18,125 bases of DNA, from assembly GCA_025060675.1 (NCBI GenBank), contig JANXBI010000005.1, forward strand, positions 1 to 18,125, read 5' to 3'. A program made the position numbers and the translations under genes. Every line of letters starts with the position of its first letter. The first letter of the stretch is position 1. The notes beneath the pieces are model-generated. The model was not told the origin of the DNA. It made no database searches and saw nothing but the letters and a program-made list of their open reading frames with translations. Shown here one piece after another: positions 6,432-13,537 of the stretch. This stretch comes from Candidatus Caldatribacterium sp. Its GTDB lineage: Bacteria > Atribacterota > Atribacteria > Atribacterales > Caldatribacteriaceae.

Positions 6432-8751
6432 GAATGCGGAGAAGATCCTCAAGTCACGGTACCTCCTTCCGGGAGAGCGGAGCTGGGAGGATGTGTGCCA
6501 GCGGGTGGCTCGGTTCGTCGCCTCAGGGATGGTGCTCTACCCAACCTACACGGAAGGACACATCCGGGAGTTCGAGGAACGGCTCTACACGGCCATGGTG
6601 CAACGGCTCTTCATCTTCAACTCCCCGTGCCTCTTCAACGCTGGGCTCGGTGTCCCTGAGGAGCTCCTCAGGAAGGATCGGAACCACATGCGCCTTGTGG
6701 ACTACCAGACCATCTACGCCCACCGGAACTACATGCACAACCTCTCGGCGTGTTTCGTCATCCCCGTGGAGAACTCCATTGAGGGGATCTACACCGCCTT
6801 GAAACGGGCGGCCATCATCAGCAAGGTTGGTGGTGGGGTTGGGTACGACTTCTCCAAACTCTCCCATCGTGGCCGACCACTCGATTCTGGGGTTGGGGAA
6901 GCCTCTGGACCACTCTCCTTCATTGAACTCTTCGATGCCTCCGCTCGGGCCATCCTCCAGGGAGGGAGGAGGCGAGCGGCGCAGATTGGGGTGCTCCGAG
7001 TTGACCACCCAGACATCGAGGCCTTCATCGCCAGCAAGGAAGAGGATGGGAAGTTCTCCTTCTTCAACATCTCCGTGATGCTCACCAAGGAGTTCATGGA
7101 CGCTGTGGCTTCGAAGGCCCCCTTCCCCCTTAGGGATCCGGTTACTGGAGCGGTCATCCGTCAGGTCGATGCCTTCGACCTCTTTGGGAAGATGGTGCAT
7201 TACGCCTGGAAGACGGGGGATCCAGGGTGCCTCTTCTTCGAGCGGATCAACGCCGATCGGTACAAGGACGACTTCATCACCGCCTGTAACCCATGTGGGG
7301 AGCTCCCCTTGTACCCGAATATGTCCTGCAACCTCGGTCACGTGAACCTGTTTGGGATCCTGAAGGGGAATGGGGAGATTGACTGGGAGCAGTTTGGGGC
7401 CCTCATCGACCTTGGGGTGGAGGCCCTCAACCGGGTGATCGACGTTGCGGTTTTCCCAGATGCCCAGATTGCTGAGGAGACACGTCGGTACCGGCCGATT
7501 GGGCTTGGGGTCCTGGGGTTCGCACACCTCCTCTTTGCCCTCCAGATCCGGTATGGGTCGCAGGCGTGTCTCTCCCTCATCGACCAGCTTGGTTCCTTCC
7601 TCAGGAATCGGAGCATTGCCAAGTCGATGGAACTTGCCGTCATCGAAGGACCGTACCCAGCGTTCCATGAGGATTATGGGGTCCTCAAGCACAGCACCAT
7701 CTTCAACCAGTTCCTGAAGGAGCAGGGGAAAGATCAGGAGTGGGTGATGCGGGTTGGGGTTCGGAACGCAACGTGGAACACCATCGCACCGACTGGGACG
7801 TGTTCGCTGTTGTGTGATACCTCTTCAGGGATTGAGCCGGTGTTTGCCCTCAGCCATCGTCGGCGGTACATCGACCGTGGTGAGGAGAAAGAGCTTGAGG
7901 TGTACGATCCGGTGTTCGCCACATGGATGCAGGACCACCCCAATGAACCCATCCCTTCGTACTTCGTCGATGCCTTCTCCATCTCCCCTGAGGAACACGT
8001 CCTCGTCCAGGCGAGGTGGCAGCGGTACATCTCAAACGGCGTCTCAAAGACCATCAACCTCCCCAACACCACAACGGAGGAGGACATCTGGAAGGTCCTC
8101 CTTTTGGCCTATGAGCAAGGATGCAAAGGAGTGACGGTGTTCCGAGATGGATGCAAGGAATCCCAAGTCCTATATCGAATGGATACAACAGGAGCTCGTC
8201 AGGATTCAGGTGCAGCTCACCTCGCAAGTGCAGAAGCTCCTCGGGGACCAGTATGTGGTGGAGGTCACCCTCAAGGAGCTCCAGGAGGTGTCATCCCTGT
8301 CCCACGACCAAGGACAACCGTCGGATTCACCACCGAGTTCAAAGTCGCCTGTGGAACCCTCTACGTGACCTTGAACATGGGGAAGGATGGGAAACCGATT
8401 GAGACCTTCCTGAACACGGGCAAGGGAGGGGTGTGTCGGGCAAATGTCGAGGCCGTCTCTCGACTCACCTCCGTCCTCCTTCGGTCTGGGGTTTCCCATG
8501 AGCACATCGTCAAGCAGCTCAAGGGGATCCGGTGCCATGTGTGCCTTGCCCAGGGGAAGGAAGTGATGTCTTGTGCGGACGCCTTAGCTCGGGTGTTGAA
8601 GGAGTACGAGCAGTACCTCCCAGAGGGGAATGGTCAGGTCCATGACGATCCGGACCGTACCGCCAACCGGTGTCCGAAGTGTGGAGGGGTTGTGGCTTCC
8701 CTTGAAGGATGCTACACGTGCCTAGACTGTGGGGAGAGTCGGTGCAGTTAG
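6421..8751 (+). CDS. nrdJ: Class II (B12-dependent) ribonucleotide reductase NrdJ
   Basis: A 776-residue reductase that makes deoxyribonucleotides. Active-site landmarks: FNSPCLFNAG (C70), NLSACF with C111 (equivalent to E. coli C225), NPCGE with N290, C292 (thiyl cysteine) and E294, MSCN with C303 (equivalent to C462), and APTGTCS near 456-462. No ATP cone precedes the catalytic core. After FRDGCKESQVL the protein has a TSCPD domain (VACGTLYVTLNMGKDGKP..ETF..GKGG) and a C-terminal Cys-rich ribbon (CPKCGG...CLDCG), as in B12-dependent enzymes; no small-subunit gene is present. ATG 6421 follows GGGGGAG by seven bases. The linker at about 8165-8310 is Gly/Ala/Pro-rich with A/T-ending codons unlike the rest, and another frame there looks coding (see 8147-8368). 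Confidence 0.96.
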   Translation: MLSENAEKILKSRYLLPGERSWEDVCQRVARFVASGMVLYPTYTEGHIREFEERLYTAMVQRLFIFNSPCLFNAGLGVPEELLRKDRNHMRLVDYQTIYAHRNYMHNLSACFVIPVENSIEGIYTALKRAAIISKVGGGVGYDFSKLSHRGRPLDSGVGEASGPLSFIELFDASARAILQGGRRRAAQIGVLRVDHPDIEAFIASKEEDGKFSFFNISVMLTKEFMDAVASKAPFPLRDPVTGAVIRQVDAFDLFGKMVHYAWKTGDPGCLFFERINADRYKDDFITACNPCGELPLYPNMSCNLGHVNLFGILKGNGEIDWEQFGALIDLGVEALNRVIDVAVFPDAQIAEETRRYRPIGLGVLGFAHLLFALQIRYGSQACLSLIDQLGSFLRNRSIAKSMELAVIEGPYPAFHEDYGVLKHSTIFNQFLKEQGKDQEWVMRVGVRNATWNTIAPTGTCSLLCDTSSGIEPVFALSHRRRYIDRGEEKELEVYDPVFATWMQDHPNEPIPSYFVDAFSISPEEHVLVQARWQRYISNGVSKTINLPNTTTEEDIWKVLLLAYEQGCKGVTVFRDGCKESQVLYRMDTTGARQDSGAAHLASAEAPRGPVCGGGHPQGAPGGVIPVPRPRTTVGFTTEFKVACGTLYVTLNMGKDGKPIETFLNTGKGGVCRANVEAVSRLTSVLLRSGVSHEHIVKQLKGIRCHVCLAQGKEVMSCADALARVLKEYEQYLPEGNGQVHDDPDRTANRCPKCGGVVASLEGCYTCLDCGESRCS
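8147..8368 (+). CDS. Candidate overlapping gene inside nrdJ (helical, 73 residues)
   Basis: This reading frame is +1 relative to nrdJ. It begins with ATG and encodes an amphipathic helical stretch (SYIEWIQQELVRIQVQLTSQ, then KLLGDQYVVEVTLKELQEV) and a low-complexity Ser/Pro tail. Between about 8165 and 8300 its codons end almost always in G or C (CTC, GTC, GAG, CAG), like the real genes here, while the nrdJ frame has A/T-ending codons and a Gly/Ala/Pro composition typical of shadow frames. Hence this frame, not nrdJ's, shows the coding signature there. SD support is weak: AAAGGAG ends 15 bases upstream. Alternatives are an ancestral nrdJ linker displaced by two compensating indels, or an inserted fragment of another gene. 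Translation as a separate protein is unproven. Confidence 0.4.
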   Translation: MDARNPKSYIEWIQQELVRIQVQLTSQVQKLLGDQYVVEVTLKELQEVSSLSHDQGQPSDSPPSSKSPVEPST

Positions 8752-8762
8752 GAGGTGGGAGG

Positions 8763-9596
8763 ATGCAGGACAACGGGAAGCGCCTCGTGTACGAGACGGG
8801 AGCCCTCCGTGAACCTCAGGATGGGAAAGGGAGGTTTGACCTCATCTCTCCGTTTGCCCTCTTCCGAATGGCGAGGTGGTATGAGCTTGGGGCGAAGAAG
8901 TATGGGTACAGGAACTGGGAGAAGGGGATTCCCTTTTCCCACTGCGTGGATTCTGCCTTCCGTCACCTCACGAAGTTCCTTGCCGGGATGGACGATGAGG
9001 ATCACCTGGCAGCGGTGGCTTGGAATGTTTTCGCGATCATGCACTACCAGGAGCTTGGTCGGGTTGACCTCGATGACCTCCCCCACTACCGGAATGGGTG
9101 GGGGGAGCGTCCAAGGATCTACCTTGCGGGGGCGATGCAGGGGAGGAAGTTCCGGGAGGTCTGGGAGGAGCGAATGTACGCCGCAAGGGTCCTTGAGGAG
9201 GCTGGGTTTGTGGCTGTGGATCCTTTGCGGGCACACGTGGCGGCAGTGGGGATGGCTCCCGAGTCGGTCTGGGAGGAGACCATCGATGACACCTTCCAAG
9301 AGCGGCTTTCCCTTTCAGATGCAGAGATTGTCCGTCAGGATAAGGATCTCCTGGCCACAAGCGACGCCCTCCTCATCCTCACGGGGGATACGGTGAGCTC
9401 TGGGACGTGGCTGGAGTTTGGGTACGCGAAGTACGCCCGTCGCATCCCTGTTGTCGTCATCTCGAAGCACCCCACCACTTGGACGAGGGTGGAGGCAGAT
9501 GCGGTGGTACGGGATGTCCTCCAAGCGCGAGAGTGGTTCTGCACCTACTTCCAGAAGGGGAAACGAGGAGGAAGGTCAAATGGTGGTACTGCTTGA
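8763..9596 (+). CDS. dATP/dGTP pyrophosphohydrolase (DUF5664) fused to a deoxyribosyltransferase-like domain
   Basis: A 277-residue two-domain enzyme. Residues 10-105 match the DUF5664-type dATP/dGTP diphosphohydrolase domain: ETGALRE, GKGRFDL, ELGAKKYGYRNWEKG, SAFRHL, and DDEDHLAAVAWNV, the last holding likely metal-binding acidic residues. Residues 117-265 match nucleoside 2-deoxyribosyltransferase-like folds: RIYLAGAM, a VRQDKDLLATSDALLIL segment, and SSGTWLEFGYA with E218 as the likely catalytic glutamate. The first half would cleave dATP/dGTP to the monophosphate; the second could cut or exchange the base of a deoxynucleotide. Sitting directly after thyX and nrdJ it belongs to a nucleotide-pool module. 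ATG 8763 has GGAGGTG five bases upstream. Domain assignments are firm; true substrates are unknown. Confidence 0.85.
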   Translation: MQDNGKRLVYETGALREPQDGKGRFDLISPFALFRMARWYELGAKKYGYRNWEKGIPFSHCVDSAFRHLTKFLAGMDDEDHLAAVAWNVFAIMHYQELGRVDLDDLPHYRNGWGERPRIYLAGAMQGRKFREVWEERMYAARVLEEAGFVAVDPLRAHVAAVGMAPESVWEETIDDTFQERLSLSDAEIVRQDKDLLATSDALLILTGDTVSSGTWLEFGYAKYARRIPVVVISKHPTTWTRVEADAVVRDVLQAREWFCTYFQKGKRGGRSNGGTA

Positions 9597-9903
9597 TACC
9601 CCTGCTTTGAGCCGGGTTGTCTTCCCACCTCAGGCGCAGCTCTTCCTCTTTGAACCCCTCCCTCCGAGCCTTGCGGTGGCGGCACTTTCTTCAGGTTTCG
9701 TCTCCCTCGTGTCCACCGCTCACCACGCTGAGTGCCTTTCCCGCTTCCTCTTTGGGCTCCCCATCCCTTGGGATCCAAGTGGTGGGGTCTTGTTCCGGTG
9801 TGGGGAGGATGAGTTGATCCTTGCGCAGGTGTGTGGGTGCAACGTGCGGCTCTGGCGAGTGACGTCTGCTGGAATGGAAAGGAGGAGAGGTCATGGTCGT
9901 TGA
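9580..9903 (+). CDS. STIV B116 / YddF-like (DUF1874-type) protein
   Basis: A 107-residue protein whose pattern follows DUF1874. It has an N-terminal strand LLDTPALS, an LFEPLP strand, a helix ending in SSGFVS, a helix HAECLSRFLFGLPIPWD, then a GEDELILAQV strand pair. DUF1874 includes STIV B116, YddF of ICEBs1, and the AcrIII-1 ring nucleases that destroy cyclic tetra-adenylate and silence type III CRISPR. The usual S-x-x-G-H-x-x-T motif reads S-L-V-S-T-A-H-H here, so the catalytic histidine position is Thr, with two histidines two and three residues on. The protein may be inactive, altered in specificity, or only share the fold. ATG 9580 has GGAGGAAGG five bases upstream and overlaps the previous gene by 17 bases. 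Recognition is by pattern only. Confidence 0.45.
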   Translation: MVVLLDTPALSRVVFPPQAQLFLFEPLPPSLAVAALSSGFVSLVSTAHHAECLSRFLFGLPIPWDPSGGVLFRCGEDELILAQVCGCNVRLWRVTSAGMERRRGHGR

Positions 9904-10534
9904 TGGGACGGTATGGTTCTTTTTCGAAGCCCCATTCCGTGGCCGGAGGGAACCTTGGTCCATCTCCTTCTGGTACAGTGGGGGGAACGTGTATGTGGCG
10001 GCTCACGATGTGGAGCTTGGGGAGATGGTCTGGGTGGCGGTCGAGGAGGCAAGGAATGGACCACTTGAGGCGGTGGCGGATCGACTCCTTGAGGTTGCCT
10101 CTCGCTACCTGAATGGGGCGGAGAGCTTCACCGTTGAGGTTGAGGTGGAGTGTGGTGAGGTCTCGTACAGGGTAGCGGAGCAGGTGGCTTCGGGGAAGCG
10201 GGTTGGGGTCATGGACGCCACTGGGGACGTTGACGGTGTGGGACGGCTCACCATCCACCTTGAACGTCCCGGGGAATGGGATAGGGTCTTCTCCATCGGG
10301 GAGTGCTTTGCCCGGTGCTGCTACCTCTTCACGAGGGAAAGGACCCCTGAGGAAGGGCTCCTGAAGGTGGGGGCTTTCTTGGAGGATGTGGTACGACCGT
10401 GGGGAGGAAGGGTTGAAGTTTCTTGGCAGAAGTCTAAATTGACGAACCCTGGAATCCCCGTTGATCATACCGTGGAAAGGGAACTTGTGATTCGTCCTAA
10501 GTTGGAAGGTAGTATTGACGTACCATTTAATTGA
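9893..10534 (+). CDS. Conserved-looking protein of unknown function, 213 residues
   Basis: I do not recognise a family. The protein is acidic and rich in beta-strand-like segments (TVWFFFEAPF, WSISFWYSGGNVYVAAH, MVWVAVEEAR, FTVEVEVECGEVSY). It contains one amphipathic helix (PLEAVADRLLEVASRYL, about 57-73) and a CFARCCYLF cysteine cluster near 137-145. The C-terminal third reads EGLLKVGAFLEDVVRPWGGRVEVSWQK. The ATG at 9893 has GGAGGAGAGG shortly upstream and overlaps the preceding DUF1874-like gene by 11 bases, so the two are probably co-translated and may act together. Codon use matches its neighbours. No signal peptide or membrane segment is seen. The gene ends at the promoter-like region 10515-10560, marking the end of the nucleotide-metabolism block. 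Confidence 0.7.
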   Translation: MVVDGTVWFFFEAPFRGRREPWSISFWYSGGNVYVAAHDVELGEMVWVAVEEARNGPLEAVADRLLEVASRYLNGAESFTVEVEVECGEVSYRVAEQVASGKRVGVMDATGDVDGVGRLTIHLERPGEWDRVFSIGECFARCCYLFTRERTPEEGLLKVGAFLEDVVRPWGGRVEVSWQKSKLTNPGIPVDHTVERELVIRPKLEGSIDVPFN

Positions 10535-10560
10535 ACAGTTCTATAATTTGCGGATATTAT
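10515..10560 (+). promoter_or_regulatory. Promoter region before the packaging block
   Basis: The best pair is TTGAAC at 10531-10536, an 18-base spacer and TATTAT at 10555-10560. A consensus TATAAT at 10542-10547 is also present, but its nearest -35-like hexamer, TTGACG at 10515-10520, is 21 bases away. The A/T-rich stretch stands out from flanking GC-rich coding sequence and lies at the only real gap in this part of the array. Confidence 0.5.
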
Positions 10561-10593
10561 AGGTGGGAATCCTTGGTGTCTGAGGTGATCCTC

Positions 10594-10785
10594 ATGAGAG
10601 GACCTGGACCAGGTAGTGGACGGTTCAAGCGTCTGGTGAACAAACTCATGAAGCAAGGGTACTCGGAAGAGTCGGCACGGAAGATTGCCGCCACAATCGG
10701 TCGGAAGAAGTATGGGGCGAAGCAGATGGCCAAGTGGGCCGCTGAGGGTCGAAGGAGAAAGCTCAGGATGAAGCGAGGACGATAG
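10594..10785 (+). CDS. Small very basic protein (63 residues)
   Basis: A 63-residue protein with many Lys and Arg and a helix of the form RLVNKLMKQGYSEESARKIAATIGRKKYG followed by KQMAKWAAEGRR. Small basic proteins with this GYS..SA.KIAA.IGRKKYG pattern are frequent in phages, usually near packaging or head genes, with no assigned role. The charge suggests nucleic-acid binding (inference). The ATG at 10594 is chosen because GAGGTGATC lies just upstream and because the promoter boxes at 10531-10560 precede it. The in-frame ATG at 10531 would be inside the promoter. Confidence 0.75.
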   Translation: MRGPGPGSGRFKRLVNKLMKQGYSEESARKIAATIGRKKYGAKQMAKWAAEGRRRKLRMKRGR

Positions 10786-10798
10786 GAGGTGTGGTGCG

Positions 10799-11011
10799 GT
10801 GGGATGGGTCATCTTCGGGTATCCAACGGTTGGGATGATGCTCCTTTGGGTCACTTGTCTTGCCCGACTGATGTACCGGAAGGTACGTGGGTACGATAGG
10901 GTTCGGGAAGAGCTCTTCATCTCCTCCCTCTTGTTATTGTCGCTTTTCCTCTTTGGAGGTTACCTCCTTGGGGCGGGGATCACCTACGTGGTGTTGAGGT
11001 TGGTGCGGTGA
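10799..11011 (+). CDS. Small two-helix membrane protein
   Basis: A 70-residue protein with two hydrophobic segments: residues about 2-25 (VIFGYPTVGMMLLWVTCLARL) and about 39-68, rich in Leu, separated by a charged loop (YRKVRGYDRVREE). It should sit in the cytoplasmic membrane. Size and topology would fit a class II holin, but no endolysin is adjacent and the neighbours are DNA-processing genes, so this is only a possibility. The start is GTG at 10799, with GGAGG nine bases upstream. The stop codon overlaps the GTG of the next gene (GTGA), indicating coupled translation. Confidence 0.65.
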   Translation: MGWVIFGYPTVGMMLLWVTCLARLMYRKVRGYDRVREELFISSLLLLSLFLFGGYLLGAGITYVVLRLVR

Positions 11012-11439
11012 AGATGAACGCGAAACGGAAGGGGAAACGAGGAGAACTAGAGTTTGCCACTCTGTGTCGGGCCTTCGGGTTCCCAGCCCGTCGTGGGCAG
11101 CAGTACCGTGGAGGTCCAGACTCCCCAGATGTCCTCGGCCTTCCGTTCCTCCATGTGGAGGTGAAGCGTCGGGAACGGCTCAACCTTGATGAGGCGATGG
11201 AGCAGAGTGTTCGCGAGGCGGCAAAAGGGGAAATACCGGTGGTGGCACATCGGAAGAACCGTCGGGGATGGTTGATCACGCTTCGCGTTGCCGATTTCTT
11301 CCTCCTGTACCGAGCCTACTTACAGCAGAAGGGGGTTGGGGGAGAGGATGCAGAACAGGAACCTTCGCATCACCTATGTGGACATTTCGGAGCTCAAGGA
11401 GTGGGAGAGGAACCCTCGGAAGAACGATCAGGCAGCTGA
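11008..11439 (+). CDS. PDDEXK nuclease, Holliday-junction-resolvase-like
   Basis: A 143-residue protein. It starts with KRKGKRGELEFATLCRAFGF, a basic helix with an active-site Glu. It continues with GGPDSPDVLGLPFLHVEVKRRERL, giving the PD...EVK core of restriction-endonuclease-fold resolvases (near residues 33-56). Then come EAMEQSVREAAKGEIPVVAHRKN and GWLITL, typical of phage Hjc-like resolvases. It would cut branched DNA made during recombination so that the terminase can package unbranched concatemers. GTG 11008 has GAGGT seven bases upstream; ATG 11014 is an alternative. The last ~33 residues (after YLQQK) overlap the ParB-like gene by 92 bases and have a shadow-like composition, so they may result from loss of an earlier stop codon. 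Confidence 0.8.
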   Translation: MKMNAKRKGKRGELEFATLCRAFGFPARRGQQYRGGPDSPDVLGLPFLHVEVKRRERLNLDEAMEQSVREAAKGEIPVVAHRKNRRGWLITLRVADFFLLYRAYLQQKGVGGEDAEQEPSHHLCGHFGAQGVGEEPSEERSGS

Positions 11440-11896
11440 GCGCTTAGCTTCCCTCATCGCGCAGTACGGTTTCGTCAACCCCATCATCGCCACCCCTGAT
11501 GGGGTGGTTCGGGCCGGTCACACTAGGCTCAAGGCTGCCCGGAAACTCGGGCTCACCAAAGTCCCCGTCATCTTCGTCGACTTTCCCTCGGAGGAGGAAG
11601 CCCAAGCCTTCTCCATTGCGGACAACAAGAGCACCGAGTGGGCAACCTGGGACTCGGCAGCCCTTGAAGAGGTCCTCAGGGATCTTGAAGCCTCGGGGAT
11701 CGACTTACGCACCACTGGTTTCACCGAGGAGGAGATCGACCGCATCCTTGGACCGGACGATCCAACCTTGATTGACGAGATACTCCAAGCCGCCGAAGAG
11801 GTCACCATTCCTGAGGTTGGTGAAGGAGGGATCGTCTGTCCACGGTGTGGCTTCCGCCTTCGGGGAGGTGGACAGGATGGAGCAAGAACGTATTGA
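11348..11896 (+). CDS. ParB-like nuclease-domain protein
   Basis: A 182-residue protein with a ParB/sulfiredoxin-fold domain at about 10-95: ISELKEWERNPRKND, a helix ERLASLIAQYGFVNPIIAT, then GVVRAGHTRLKAARKLGLTKVPVIFVDF, containing the GHTR signature at 57-60. AFSIADNKSTEWATWD follows, as in phage and plasmid ParB-domain proteins. Such domains bind and hydrolyse CTP in true ParB, or act as DNA-binding or nicking modules in phage proteins often paired with methylases; no methylase is seen here. The C-terminus carries a CPRCGFRLRG half-ribbon with only one CxxC. ATG 11348 follows a GGGGGAGAGG tract. It overlaps the sigma-like gene by 20 bases. Precise function unknown. Confidence 0.8.
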   Translation: MQNRNLRITYVDISELKEWERNPRKNDQAAERLASLIAQYGFVNPIIATPDGVVRAGHTRLKAARKLGLTKVPVIFVDFPSEEEAQAFSIADNKSTEWATWDSAALEEVLRDLEASGIDLRTTGFTEEEIDRILGPDDPTLIDEILQAAEEVTIPEVGEGGIVCPRCGFRLRGGGQDGARTY

Positions 11897-12479
11897 AACC
11901 CTCTACCGAGAGTACCTTCCCCTCATCCGGAGCATCGCCAGGTTCTACTGGACGGAGTACCAGGGGATTTTCGAATACGAGGATTTGGTGAGCCACCTCA
12001 CCGTTGCCTTCGTGGAGCTCTGCCAGAGGTACGATCCGGAGCGTCGTGGGGAGTACGAACGGGGGGTAGATTTCCAGTACTACGTGAAGACGCACCTCAA
12101 CTACGCCGCACTCCAGTTCGTGGAGCGGGAGCTCAAGTACCGTCGAGGACACCTCCTCCTCCCCATTGGGAGTTGTGATGAAGGGTGCTTGCAGGTGGAT
12201 GAGGCGACGTTCCAGACGGTTGACCAGACTTCGAGTTTCCGTTCGGCGGTGAAGATCCTCGAGAACCTCTCCCCAGAGTTCCATGAGTTCTTTCAAGTTT
12301 GCCTTGAGTCCATCGACCGGTTCGGGGGTATCGATGGGGATTTCGTCCGGGAGCGGACGGGAACCACGATGTCGGACAAGAACATCCGGAGGAAGTTCCG
12401 GAGGATCGTCCGGCTCCTTTCGGAGATCATCGAAGATGGTGGGATCGCTCGGGAGCTCAAGGTGAAGGTGGTGGAGTGA
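11877..12479 (+). CDS. Sigma-70-like RNA polymerase factor
   Basis: A 200-residue protein. Residues about 5-95 resemble sigma region 2: YREYLPLIRSIARFY, IFEYEDLVSHLTVAFVELCQRYDP, and FQYYVKTHLNYAALQFVERELKYRRG. The C-terminal part, with SDKNIRRKFRRIVRLLSEII, could serve as a region 4-like helix-turn-helix but is divergent. If active it would redirect host RNA polymerase to phage late promoters, a reasonable fit to its place just before packaging genes. The region 2.4 residues that read the -10 element are not clearly conserved, so it may be a sigma-like packaging or regulatory protein instead. ATG 11877 has GGGGAGGTGG six bases upstream. A four-base gap separates it from the next gene. Confidence 0.65.
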   Translation: MEQERIETLYREYLPLIRSIARFYWTEYQGIFEYEDLVSHLTVAFVELCQRYDPERRGEYERGVDFQYYVKTHLNYAALQFVERELKYRRGHLLLPIGSCDEGCLQVDEATFQTVDQTSSFRSAVKILENLSPEFHEFFQVCLESIDRFGGIDGDFVRERTGTTMSDKNIRRKFRRIVRLLSEIIEDGGIARELKVKVVE

Positions 12480-12483
12480 GGGT

Positions 12484-13128
12484 ATGCCCCATTGGTCACG
12501 ACGGGAACGACTCATCTACGAACTCAACAAGATGGCCAGGAACGTCGTCCCCATCTATGAGCACTTCATCGAGATGTGTCGTTCGGGGATGTCGGTTGCC
12601 CAGATCCGTGCAGAACTGCTCAAGAAGTTCCGCTTCCAAGTCTCCCCCTTCACCGTGAAGACCGTCAAGCACCTGTTGGCTAACCCCGAGCTCCAGAACG
12701 CCGATGTGGAGGAGATCATCGAGCACGTGAAGAAGCTTGAGAAGATTGAGGATGCGGAACGGGAGGCTTTGGAGGATATCCTTGAGGATGTGGCAGCCAT
12801 CAACCACCTCCGGGACGTCATTCGGGATGTCCGGGCGATCAACTACCTCATCGCGAAGGCCCTGCCGAAGATGGAGAACTACGAGGCCTACAGCCCTCGG
12901 GATATTCTTCAGGCCATCGCCTTGAAGAGCCAGGTCATCAAGCGGGCTGAGGACACCATCCTCAAGCGGATCGCCTTCCTTGAGGAGTTCGTGGTGCGGC
13001 TCTTCTGCATCCTGAACGAATCGCTCCCTGAGGACATCAAACCGTACATTGTGGAACGACTTCGGAAGGAGTTGGATCGGTTGCGGGAAGGGATGAACGA
13101 TGCCGCGGACAAGGAAACTGTGGAGTAG
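12484..13128 (+). CDS. Helical protein with N-terminal HTH, small-terminase candidate
   Basis: A 214-residue, almost entirely helical protein. Residues about 33-67 (MCRSGMSVAQIRAELLKKF, then VSPFTVKTVKHLLANPE) read like a helix-turn-helix. A long charged helical region follows (EIIEHVKKLEKIEDAEREALEDILEDV) and then more helices to the end. An HTH followed by an oligomerising helical region two genes before a large terminase is the usual plan of a small terminase, which recognises the packaging site, but the sequence alone does not prove it and the following gene is a rival. ATG 12484 has GGAGTGAGGG just upstream. It overlaps the next gene by 29 bases. Confidence 0.6.
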   Translation: MPHWSRRERLIYELNKMARNVVPIYEHFIEMCRSGMSVAQIRAELLKKFRFQVSPFTVKTVKHLLANPELQNADVEEIIEHVKKLEKIEDAEREALEDILEDVAAINHLRDVIRDVRAINYLIAKALPKMENYEAYSPRDILQAIALKSQVIKRAEDTILKRIAFLEEFVVRLFCILNESLPEDIKPYIVERLRKELDRLREGMNDAADKETVE

Positions 13129-13537
13129 TGGTGACGACCCAGAGTACTTCCTTGACTACGTAGCGAGACGGTCCGGATTGGGGAAGCGGAAAACTGAGGA
13201 AGGGGAACAGGACTACATGGAGCTCCTCAGGGAGGAGCTCATGGACCTCATCACCCAACTCACCCACCTTGTCCGGACCTCGAAGGATAAGTCTCGGTAC
13301 GTCTACAGCCTCGAGAGCCTCATCCGGATGTACCTGAAGTTGGCTGGTGATCGGGAAGAGGAGGAACGGGCGAAGAGCCCTCACCCAACGGAGGAACTGA
13401 ACCTCGAGGAGCTCGTTGAGCGCCTCCGTGGGGAGGCAAAAACGGGGAAAGAGAAAGACCTTCTGATTCGTCTCGATGAGTTGGTCTTTGAGGAGTTGGA
13501 GAAGCTCGATGGCAGAGAGGACCAATCGACTTCCTGA
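13100..13537 (+). CDS. Charged helical protein before the large terminase
   Basis: A 145-residue, strongly charged, helical protein not assigned to a family. It begins with a basic segment (PRTRKLW). Helices follow (ELLREELMDLITQLTHLVR, then YVYSLESLIRMYLKLAG) and an acidic C-terminus (NLEELVERLRGEAKTGKEKD, LVFEELEKLDG). Lying immediately upstream of the large terminase and overlapping it by 29 bases, it may be the small terminase or a packaging partner; the gene before it is the alternative. ATG 13100 has GGGAAGGG seven bases upstream. Codon use matches the neighbours. Confidence 0.6.
   Translation: MPRTRKLWSSGDDPEYFLDYVARRSGLGKRKTEEGEQDYMELLREELMDLITQLTHLVRTSKDKSRYVYSLESLIRMYLKLAGDREEEERAKSPHPTEELNLEELVERLRGEAKTGKEKDLLIRLDELVFEELEKLDGREDQSTS

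Noticed and set aside
6523..7692. 389-codon minus-strand open frame opposite nrdJ
   Set aside because: Antisense shadow of a conserved gene, rich in Pro, Glu and His, with no SD; caused by strong third-position bias.
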